A DNA stretch of 64,000 nucleotides from Planctomycetota bacterium (GTDB lineage: Bacteria; Planctomycetota; MHYJ01; WSZJ01; JACPWG01): positions 1-64,000 of the forward strand of contig JACPWG010000035.1 in assembly GCA_016197205.1 (NCBI GenBank), written 5' to 3'. Below are positions 17,301 through 23,712 of the stretch, piece after piece. Position numbers and translations under genes: made by a program. The stretch's first letter is position 1. Each line of letters begins with the position of its first letter. A model generated the notes under the pieces. That model did not search any database. It saw nothing but the letters and a program-made list of their open reading frames with translations, and was not told the DNA's origin.

Positions 17301-17513
17301 GGCAACGTGGGGAATCACTGGTGCCAGGACTTCGGGAGCAGCGCGGGCCAGGCTTCGAAGGGGGAGGCCGTGAAGCCCCCCTCGAGCGGTGACAGCGGCG
17401 GCGCGCCGGCCGCGCCCCCGGCGGGGAATGGCGCTCCGGCGGCTCCGGGCAACGGCGCCCCGCCGGCCAACGGCGGCGGCGGGAAGAAGCACAAGGGAGG
17501 GAACGGTCGCTAG
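14397..17513 (+). CDS. FHA domain-transmembrane-TPR-CAP/SCP fusion protein
   Basis: The 1038-residue product joins four parts. A forkhead-associated domain at 1-85 has the phosphothreonine-binding pattern VGRAAENTIQI, SRRHCQI and SANGTEVN. A Pro-rich linker leads to one membrane helix at about 178-197. A long helical region at about 200-850 has TPR-like units (ALYKAFVDQYPGAEKAAEAKGKIAKL). A CAP/SCP domain at about 860-985 shows EYREMMGLR, AARLHCEWM, FAHDE, CGENIAMGM and SGHHRNML, so the two CAP histidines and the acidic residues are present. The tail is Gly/Pro/Ala-rich. The topology implies a cytoplasmic phosphopeptide reader linked to a periplasmic CAP domain. GGGAGG lies six bases before the ATG. 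It stands alone as a transcription unit. Confidence 0.8.
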   Translation: MPRLLVRCDGQEHTFELGDETVVVGRAAENTIQIRDIKASRRHCQIEKGPSGYKVVDLESANGTEVNAKKVNHCPLKDGDKITIGQVEILFAQPAEAPAPAAAPPPLPGKPPTQKMPKLDTPIAKMPTRRSVAPLGASGDGATPAGEVEAEARLARRSLKPTAVTQDQYEAQLFGKMKTAAIVLVLVGVLGVGAKSMMNDAARREAADTAYRTAWESEKSGKATDTLALYKAFVDQYPGAEKAAEAKGKIAKLEERIAVVEQAERDLVSVKVKLTSELADLAAIRAELEGIAAKVGTGPVAERARFELSAIEQRIAKRGESDYNSMVASAKKHLEEKDFAAALDQVKAFLASYPGSKYGARAQAELDGVLRAAADDYEGLVTAANKLLRERKFEAARKLLASRADRYAGTRHQFELQFKLYGIDLLARGADERNLDAKLREARRECFELALKADDMAKQRKFEEARAAYGRILARLEAPELSDLRSLFERRQKDILGEADLFQKLCASINGGSLKPATYQLTEEVAGTMLNANSEGFDVKFPNGGTRINWLSVTPPQMLGLYRRLELAANDVYYLAVFSFSNRLAKDAHRLLYDFSRLVPDKLADVNTCVAWGRGMEAPADGFVWHKDLWITKTELKYALLDDQLDLLITRIGRTDEKIVSDSFAEYGKLLAGADLTAEWKAAGQAKMLEAFEKKRENYVSDLQKSLKATGYDQLLALKRDLNTKRDLALKDIFDEVLYPYDAATNNHGEKGQPIVDEKVKAVKELWEHPENLVARLNKNVVVAVDQIKSADGYVVKLGGKALSETEELDRIMAQASGDINLQSVTIDAKEQSLLEYNKKVWAFNKSAKFDMNAGELKQIEITNEYREMMGLRILEAHDQLGKAARLHCEWMVSTGIFAHDEDRAETRSPGDRVKRQGYSGPCGENIAMGMGDAKGAFDAWYHSSGHHRNMLYAGKRGSSEGWNQLGVGNVGNHWCQDFGSSAGQASKGEAVKPPSSGDSGGAPAAPPAGNGAPAAPGNGAPPANGGGGKKHKGGNGR

Positions 17514-17875
17514 GAGCGAGCTACGAGAAATCGAACGGGGCCGTCCGAGCACGGGGCGGTCGACGACCGGTGACGGCGGGTCCTGTGTTGGGACCCGCAC
17601 CCATCTGGCCAAGAAACCGGTCGGCCGGCTGAACGGATGCTGGGCGCGGGCCCGTGGACGACCCGACCCGAGGGCTCTGGCAGACGCGTCGCGCGCTCAG
17701 CCAGGCCCTGGGGTCATTTTCGGGACGGCGATATCGGCAAGATCGGGGGAGCCTCCAACGCGCGGGCGCGCCGCGGAGGCGAGTGTTCGGGTCGGGCGTC
17801 GCAAGGCACCCGGGTCCCGGCGGATGCGCGGCGCTGGGCGTATGGCCCGCGGAGTCTGTAAGCAGGGAGTTGACC
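17514..17875. other. Gap of 360 bases with one hairpin
   Basis: GCGGGTCC at 17576-17583 pairs with GGACCCGC at 17591-17598 across a six-base loop, a possible weak terminator without a T-run for the FHA-CAP gene. Nothing else was recognised. Confidence 0.35.
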
Positions 17876-19450
17876 ATGAAGCGATTGGTGGGACCGATCC
17901 TCGGCTTGGCGGCCGGCGTCCTCCTTGCGGGGACCGCGTTTGCCAAGATGGACGACAAGGAATGGGCCGCGGTCAAGGGAGAGCTGACCGCGAAGGCCAA
18001 CAGCCCCGAAGCGAGCGTGCGGGCGAGCATCATCGGGCGGCTCGCCGACGCCGACCGGAAGGAAGCGGCCCTGCTCCTGCTCGGCATCCTCGACGCGGTC
18101 GACAAGGACGCGATTACGCAGGAGGACGAGCGGGACAAGATCCTCGGCAAGATCGAAAAGCAGGGCCTCGTTCGACCGACCGAAATGAAGGCCGCCTCCG
18201 CGTACGACGAGGAGATGAAACGTCTCTCGGGCGCGCGCAAGGTGGCGGACGAGAAACTGGCCAAGGACCGCGACCTGCACTTCCAGCTCATCGAGGCGCT
18301 CGCCAAGGTCCAGGACGCTGAGGCCGTGAAATGGCTGGCCACGAACGGCTTGAAGAACGGGCAATGGACGAACCGGGCGGGCGTGGCCGAGGTCTTCGGC
18401 TATGTGAAGAACGCGGACGCGACCCAGGGACTCCTCGACCTCTATCCGCGCGAGCCTGATGCGCGCGTGCGGTTGGCGATCCTGGACTCGCTGGCGCGGT
18501 TGTCCGAAGCCCGCGGGGCCCCGCATATGATCAAGGGGCTCACGGACGAGTCCTGGCAGGTGCGCGCGGCGGCCGCGGAGGGGATCGCGAAGCTGAAGGT
18601 CAAGGAGGGCGTGGAGCCGCTCATCAATGCGTTGGAGAAGGAGCAGGGGGCGCGCCCGCGCGCGAACCTGATGGAGGCGCTCGCCGCGCTGACCGGCGAG
18701 AGCTGGGGCGCGGACGTCGCGACCTGGAAGAAGTGGTGGAAGGACAACAAGGACACGTGGGCGGGCCCGAAGGAGCGACCGGTCGCGGCGACCGGCGGCG
18801 GCGCGGCGGGCGGCACGCACGTCTCGAACGATTTCTTCGGCATCCCGATCGACAGCGACCGGATCGTCTTCATCCTCGACATCTCCGGCTCCATGGACGA
18901 GGAGTACGAGATCAAGGGGAAGCAGCAGGTCGTTTCCGGCGGCGACGGCAAGGCGGACAAGGGCCCCGAGCCCTTCAAGGGCTCGAAGCTGAAGGCCGCC
19001 AAGCTGGAGTTGATCAAGTGCCTGAAGAAGCTGGACCCCAAGGTGTCCTTCAACATCATCTTCTTCAACAGTTCGGTCGAGAAGTGGAAGGACGGCCTGC
19101 TCCTGGCCTCTCCGGCGAACAAGGAAGAGGCGATCAAGTACGTCGACCGGCAGACGGCCTCGAACCAGACGAACATCTGGGACGCGCTGGAATTGGCGTT
19201 CAAGATGGCGGGCATGGGCCTGAACGACAAGCAGTACAAGGCCGGCATCGACACCATCTACCTCCTGTCGGACGGCGCGCCGTGGCCGGCGGAGCTCTTC
19301 ATTCAGCGCGACGAGATCCTGAAGCGCGAGCGCGAGCAGAACAAGCTGAAGAAGGTGCGGATCCACACGATCGCCTTCGGCGACGGCGCGGACACCTCGC
19401 TCATGGAGGCCCTGGCGCGGGACACGGGCGGGAAGTACGTGAAGAAGTAG
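17876..19450 (+). CDS. Exported HEAT-repeat and von Willebrand factor A domain protein
   Basis: The 524-residue product has a signal peptide (PILGLAAGVLLAGTAFA). Alpha-solenoid units at about 30-290 resemble HEAT/PBS repeats (VRLAILDSLARL, WQVRAAAAEGIAKL), ending in the ALTGESWGADVATWKKWWKDN block often seen after such repeats in planctomycetes. A VWA domain runs from residue 327 with the metal-site motif DISGSMD, a threonine in SNQTNIWDAL and SDGAPW. This suggests a periplasmic or surface protein that binds partners through a divalent metal. GGGAG sits six bases before the ATG. A strong terminator follows. Confidence 0.8.
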   Translation: MKRLVGPILGLAAGVLLAGTAFAKMDDKEWAAVKGELTAKANSPEASVRASIIGRLADADRKEAALLLLGILDAVDKDAITQEDERDKILGKIEKQGLVRPTEMKAASAYDEEMKRLSGARKVADEKLAKDRDLHFQLIEALAKVQDAEAVKWLATNGLKNGQWTNRAGVAEVFGYVKNADATQGLLDLYPREPDARVRLAILDSLARLSEARGAPHMIKGLTDESWQVRAAAAEGIAKLKVKEGVEPLINALEKEQGARPRANLMEALAALTGESWGADVATWKKWWKDNKDTWAGPKERPVAATGGGAAGGTHVSNDFFGIPIDSDRIVFILDISGSMDEEYEIKGKQQVVSGGDGKADKGPEPFKGSKLKAAKLELIKCLKKLDPKVSFNIIFFNSSVEKWKDGLLLASPANKEEAIKYVDRQTASNQTNIWDALELAFKMAGMGLNDKQYKAGIDTIYLLSDGAPWPAELFIQRDEILKREREQNKLKKVRIHTIAFGDGADTSLMEALARDTGGKYVKK

Positions 19451-19496
19451 CCCCGGCACGACGCGCGCGGGTCGGGCAGCCCACATCGAACGACGA

Positions 19497-19539
19497 CGGC
19501 GGGCCGGGGATGAGTCCCCGGCCCGCCGATCTTTTTTTT
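19497..19539 (+). terminator. Rho-independent terminator after the HEAT-VWA gene
   Basis: CGGCGGGCCGGGGA pairs perfectly with TCCCCGGCCCGCCG across the loop TGAG (19497-19528), followed by a run of eight T at 19532-19539. It is the clearest terminator in the window. Confidence 0.92.
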
Positions 19540-20362
19540 CGGCACCGCTAGGGTCTGGTCGGGCGCGGAGTCGATGCAGCGGGCGAAGGCCTACGAGCTT
19601 TCCGTCAGCGGCGCGGCCTACCGGGGGAGTAGGTGCAGGAGCGGCACGACAGCGCTTCTGGGCTGCGATTTCGGCTTGGTTTAAGCCCGGGTCGCAGCTC
19701 GCGGTCGGCCGCCTGTCGTAGGGGCGCCCCTTGTGGGCGCCCGCGATCGGCTGCAACGCGTTGGCGCCCGCGCAAGAATTACTTTACATTTTCGTGGATC
19801 GACCGATGCCTGGGGGCGCGGGCCTCCGGGCCGCGCAGCGCGGCCCAGAGGGCCGCGCCCCCAGGAGCCTCGAGGTCCGAGTCTGCGCAGTTATTTTTGC
19901 GCGGGCGCTTGGACGCCGTGGTGTCGCGAGGAGGGCGCGCACAAGGCCCGCCCCTCCGCCCGGACCGTCGAAGTGCTTGCCGCACGCGCCGCCTGAAGAG
20001 GCTGTCGCAGAAGGGGCGCGGCCGAAAAACCGCCCCAGCCTTCACGCACGTTTGCGGACGACGAACTCGGGTTTGGGCGGCTTTCGCGACACCCGCTGAA
20101 GGCGGGACTACAAACAGCGCCGTGGCCTTCGGGAGCGTGTTGCCTGGCCAGGTCGGACTCTCGCGTGGTAGTGTTAGGAGTTGACTCCGGCGCCGTCCGT
20201 TGGCTAGAATTCCCATCGTGGTCGCTCCTGGCCCCCCTCCCTTCGGCCCCGCTCAAGGCAGGCTCTGCGCCCTCTGACTCGTTGAAGGTTCCGTGTGACC
20301 CGAATCGCGCGGAAGTGAAGCCCTGGCCGTTTCCACCTTCTCTCCGTGTAGGGCTCCTCGCC
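19540..20362. other. Long non-coding stretch around repeat A copy 1
   Basis: Apart from repeat A, this stretch has a GGGGCGCCCCTTGTGGGCGCCC hairpin-like word near 19720 and a weak TTCGGCTTGGTTTAAGCC motif near 19672 that recurs near 26719. No reading frame here shows family similarity. Confidence 0.4.
19764..19908. mobile_element. MITE-like element family A, copy 1
   Basis: The element is 145 bases with terminal inverted repeats: left GCGCCCGCGCAAGAATTACT, right (read inward) GCGCCCGCGCAAAAATAACT. The interior is a long GC palindrome containing CCTGGGGGCGCGGGCCTCC and its inverse. An equal-length copy in the opposite orientation lies at 39396-39540. It has no coding capacity, so movement would need a transposase acting in trans. 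Confidence 0.88.
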
Positions 20363-21067
20363 GTGCCCGACGTCACTTGTAGCTGCGGACACCCCTTCAT
20401 CGCGCCGGACTACTACGCGGGGAAGGTCATGCGCTGTCCGTCCTGCGGCTCGCCGGTCATGATCCCCGCCACGCTCGAGTCGCTCACCGCCTTCGCGGAC
20501 GAGGTCCAGGAGGTCAACCCCGGTCGGGGCCGCATGGCGCGACGTGAGAAGGCCGTCGTGTGCGTCTACTGCGGTTGGCACAGCTACGACGAGGGGTTCC
20601 GCTGCCCGAGCTGCGGCCGGCTGAATCCCGCCTTCATGCGCGTCATCTACATCTTCGGGGTCATCTTCGGCGCGGTCATCCTGGGGACGGTCGCGTTCGC
20701 GTTCCGCACCTGGCAGGCCGAGGAATCCCGCCTTCGACTGGAGATCATCGCCCAGAAGGTCTGGGAAAAACAAAAGATGATCATCTACAGCGGGAAAGGC
20801 CCGAAGCTCGAGGAGATCCAGGCCGAGAGAGGCTGGCCTTCCGGGCCGTCTCGCTATTGGGTGGTCGAGCCGCCGTACGTCGAAGTGACCCTCTGGTCCC
20901 TTCGGCGCACCGGTGTGCTTCGGCTGAAGGCCAACATCATCGAAGAGATCGGAAAAATCACCCACGAAATCAAGTACACGATTCACATGACGCAGAACTA
21001 CGTCTGGGACGGGGACGCGGACACGTGGGTCGAGGATGGACCCATGGAACAGGTGCCTGAAGGCTAG
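20363..21067 (+). CDS. Double zinc-ribbon single-pass membrane protein of unknown function
   Basis: The 234-residue product starts with two treble-clef or ribbon-like sites: CSCGH with CPSCG (residues 5-30) and CVYCGW with CPSCG (about 67-90). One membrane helix follows (VIYIFGVIFGAVILGTVAFAF). The C-terminal domain of about 120 residues is probably beta-rich and outside the cytoplasm (YWVVEPPYVEVTLWSLRRTGVL). The family is not recognised. The GTG at 20363 is used because it places the first zinc site at the start; upstream in-frame sequence is Pro/Ser-rich and unconvincing. The stop codon is followed immediately by repeat C copy 1. Confidence 0.65.
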   Translation: MPDVTCSCGHPFIAPDYYAGKVMRCPSCGSPVMIPATLESLTAFADEVQEVNPGRGRMARREKAVVCVYCGWHSYDEGFRCPSCGRLNPAFMRVIYIFGVIFGAVILGTVAFAFRTWQAEESRLRLEIIAQKVWEKQKMIIYSGKGPKLEEIQAERGWPSGPSRYWVVEPPYVEVTLWSLRRTGVLRLKANIIEEIGKITHEIKYTIHMTQNYVWDGDADTWVEDGPMEQVPEG

Positions 21068-21094
21068 TGGGGCTTCAACGTCCATCCCGGGGGT

Positions 21095-21317
21095 TCACGA
21101 GATGGGGACGATTGCAGCGGAACCGGTCTGCGACGGATACACGGAACCGCGACCGTGAGGGAGCGGTCTCCGCGCGTTCTTCCAGAGCCGCGGCCTCGAC
21201 CTCGCTGCCCGATGGGTTCGGGCGGCGCTCGCATGCGGGTGGGCAGCCTCGAACCGGAGGTCCTGGCAGGACGCCCCCTGACCTCTTTCTCACGGTCGCG
21301 GTTTGGTTTCCACGCGG
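21095..21317. mobile_element. MITE-like element family C, copy 1
   Basis: A 223-base block matches 63096-63318 in the same order and length. Its core is bounded by AACCGCGACCGTGAGGGAGC and the inverse TTTCTCACGGTCGCGGTT. Similarity seems to extend about 30 bases further left, to the TAG stop of the preceding gene. A 27-base end fragment occurs at 7314-7340. Confidence 0.87.
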
Positions 21318-21382
21318 CACCCGAGGAGCGCCAGGGCCCCGAGTGGGCCTACAACTTTGCTCCTGCTTGAGTCCGCAGGGTC

Positions 21383-21434
21383 GTGCAGGGCTTCCGCCCT
21401 CGCGCGCGGCGCCCCGGTCAACGGCGCCCTGCAC
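21383..21434. repeat. Palindromic repeat E, copy 2 (long-loop form)
   Basis: GTGCAGGGC and GCCCTGCAC are separated by an inner GC palindrome. The repeat sits just beyond the 3' end of the anti-sigma-like gene and may serve as its transcription end. Confidence 0.6.
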
Positions 21435-21455
21435 TCGCTCGATGTGGAAGCCCAA

Positions 21456-23708
21456 CTACTGCTGCGGCTCAAACGTGATGACCAGCGTCACGTTCGTCCT
21501 GCGGCGCGCCGTCGCGGACCGAGTCCGGCGACCCTCCGCCGTGTCTGGGCCCTCCGCTTCCCCCGCCTGCTCGCTGCCTTCCCCGCCCTTGCCGGCCTCT
21601 CCCGTGCCGGGCTCCGCCGCTTCGTCCTTCGCATGCGCCTTCTTCGCCGCGTCACGGCCGCCGCGCTCGGTCCGGAGGTCCGCGCGGCCGCGGGAAGGCT
21701 GGGCCGCGCCGGCCGACGCGGAGCCGCTGCCCGCCCTGGCACCGGCGCCGGTGCCGCCCGCACCGCCCGTCACGAGCCCGTCCACCGGGGGGGCGGCTGC
21801 CGGCTTCCCGTCGCGCGCGGCCTCAGGTGTTTCCCCTAGCCGATCGTCTCCGTCGGCCGCTCCCGCTTGCTTGCCGCCCCCGGCCGTCCGACCGTCGCCG
21901 CCAGGCTTCTTCCCCTCGCTCGCGCCCCCGGGGCCTGCGTTCGTCGAGTCCCCTCCCCTCGCCTCGGGCGCGCGGGACTTCGCCGACTCGTTCTCGGCGC
22001 CGAACGCTTCGCCGCTGTCGAGCGCCTTTTCCTTGTCCTCCTTCGCCGCTCGCTTCGACTCCTTGAGCTTCCTGCCGGTGCCGAGGCCCCGATCGTCTTC
22101 TGCATCGCTCGCCGGCTCGTCCGCGGAGGGTGCCGCCTCGGCCCCGGCCGGAGGCGTGACACCCGACACGACCGCGGAGACGCGCGCCACCTGCAAGTGA
22201 CGAAGCACTCGGAGGACGGCTTCCTGGTCGGCGTCCGAGACTCGGGCGACGAGGACGCGCCGCCCATGGTCGCCGGTGCGGATCTCAAACGTCGCCTCGA
22301 GCTCCCGGAGCACGGCCTCGGCGGTCCCCACGGCGTCCCGAACGTCGGGACACTGCGCCACGTATTCGCGGCGCTTCGTCGAAGGGCTCGCCTTGGCGGC
22401 CGATCCGCCCTCGCTCGCGGCCGCGCCGGCCAGTGCGGGCGGCGTCGAACCCTTCGAAGGCTGGGGCTGAGGCGCACGCTCCGGCTTCGGAGGCGCCTTC
22501 GCCATTGGCTCCTCCGCAGGCGGGGGCTTGGCGCCGGGAGCCCCCGCGCCTCCCACCGGCCCCCGACCCGTCGCCATGCCGCCGTCCGTCTCCGGTCGCC
22601 CCGCGGCATCGGCCGTCGCGCCGCCCGGGCTCGCGCCGCCCGCCGCCTGCGCGGGGACGTCGCCCGAGGCCGGGGCACGCGGGGCCTCCGCGACCTCTCG
22701 CCGCAAGGCCGAGACCTCTTCCTCGCCCGCGGTTGCCGCCGCAGGCTTCGAGGCGTCGGCCGGGCGCGGATCCGGCGCGGGACCGCCCGCTTGTGCGCTC
22801 TCGGTCGGGGGAGTGGCGTTCCCTGCCGGCCCCTTCCCCGGGAGCGGCCCGGGCGCGGGCGGACGCCGCGAGGAAGGCTCGGCGGAGGGGGCGAGCCCGC
22901 CCGGCGCGCCGGGCGCCGGCTTGGACGGGAGGTCCGCTCCCGCCGGCGCGGACGCGGACGCGGACGGATCCAACCCCGCCTTGTCCTTGCTCTCCGTCTT
23001 CGGCTCGCGCCAGGTCGTGGACCGCCTCTCGTGCGCCTCCCCTTCCGCTTCGCGGCCCTTTTCGCCGGAAGCGGCCGCAAGGTCCGGCACACGGTGCTCC
23101 GCTTCCTTCAGGAGGCCGCCGGCACGGGGGGCCGCGCCGGACTTCTCGTCCTGGCTTGCCTTGTACCGACCGTCGGTCGGGCTGAAGGGCGAGCGCTCGC
23201 GCTGGGTGGCCGCCCCGGTTCCGGCCGCGGTGACGCGACTTGCCGGCGCGCCCGGCGTCTCGGACGGGCCGTGCGAGTCGATGAATGGGGACAGCCCGAA
23301 CGCGACGACCAGGCATGCGGCCGCGGCGAGCCCGGTTGCGTTTGCGAACGTCCGCAGCCCCCCTCCGACCCCGCGGAGTCCGCGCGGGCCGACCGTCGCA
23401 TGCGCTCCCGCGCTCGCCGGCGGGAGCGGCGTGACAAGCGTGAGCGGGGCCGGTGGCGGGCTTTGCGTGGACCCGCCGGCGGCATTCGACCCCGCCGCGA
23501 TGCGCGCGGCCACGGCCTCCGCAAAACCGACGGGCGCGCGGAGCCGCGGCAGTCCCGCGAGCAGCGTGGAGGTGCGACGGGCCGCGTCCGCGTTGCGAGC
23601 GCAGGAGGCGCACTCTCGAAGGTGCGCCTCCGCGTCGCGCTGCTCGCCCGGCGCAAGCTCCTGGTCCAGGAGCCGCAGGAGCCTTTCGTTCAGGTCGGTG
23701 CAATTCAT
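21456..23708 (-). CDS. Zinc-finger anti-sigma-like membrane protein with long low-complexity regions
   Basis: The 750-residue product begins with a zf-HC2 type anti-sigma domain (CTDLNERLLRLLDQEL, HLRECASCARN). A membrane helix follows near residue 130 (ATGLAAAACLVVAFGLSPF). Beyond it, a Pro/Ala/Gly/Glu/Lys-rich, probably disordered region is interrupted by one folded unit at about 470-540 (YVAQCPDVRDAVGTAEAVLRELEATF, then VLVARVSDADQEAVLRVL) resembling a ferredoxin-like domain. The last residues form a strand, NVTLVITFEP. It starts four bases after the kinase stop, so the two are translated together. The upstream ECF sigma factor is the likely partner. The length is unusual for an anti-sigma factor. 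Confidence 0.75.
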   Translation of the reverse strand: MNCTDLNERLLRLLDQELAPGEQRDAEAHLRECASCARNADAARRTSTLLAGLPRLRAPVGFAEAVAARIAAGSNAAGGSTQSPPPAPLTLVTPLPPASAGAHATVGPRGLRGVGGGLRTFANATGLAAAACLVVAFGLSPFIDSHGPSETPGAPASRVTAAGTGAATQRERSPFSPTDGRYKASQDEKSGAAPRAGGLLKEAEHRVPDLAAASGEKGREAEGEAHERRSTTWREPKTESKDKAGLDPSASASAPAGADLPSKPAPGAPGGLAPSAEPSSRRPPAPGPLPGKGPAGNATPPTESAQAGGPAPDPRPADASKPAAATAGEEEVSALRREVAEAPRAPASGDVPAQAAGGASPGGATADAAGRPETDGGMATGRGPVGGAGAPGAKPPPAEEPMAKAPPKPERAPQPQPSKGSTPPALAGAAASEGGSAAKASPSTKRREYVAQCPDVRDAVGTAEAVLRELEATFEIRTGDHGRRVLVARVSDADQEAVLRVLRHLQVARVSAVVSGVTPPAGAEAAPSADEPASDAEDDRGLGTGRKLKESKRAAKEDKEKALDSGEAFGAENESAKSRAPEARGGDSTNAGPGGASEGKKPGGDGRTAGGGKQAGAADGDDRLGETPEAARDGKPAAAPPVDGLVTGGAGGTGAGARAGSGSASAGAAQPSRGRADLRTERGGRDAAKKAHAKDEAAEPGTGEAGKGGEGSEQAGEAEGPDTAEGRRTRSATARRRTNVTLVITFEPQQ

Positions 23709-23712
23709 GTCG

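Noticed and set aside
14259..17612. A 1117-codon minus-strand frame opposite the FHA-CAP gene
   Set aside because: It is a mirror of a GC-rich coding strand. The plus-strand protein has FHA and CAP motifs, whereas the antisense product shows only Val/Leu/Arg-rich repetition.
20165..20362. N-terminal extension of the zinc-ribbon protein
   Set aside because: The extra 66 residues are Ser/Pro-rich and precede the first zinc site without any motif; the GTG at 20363 is a better start.
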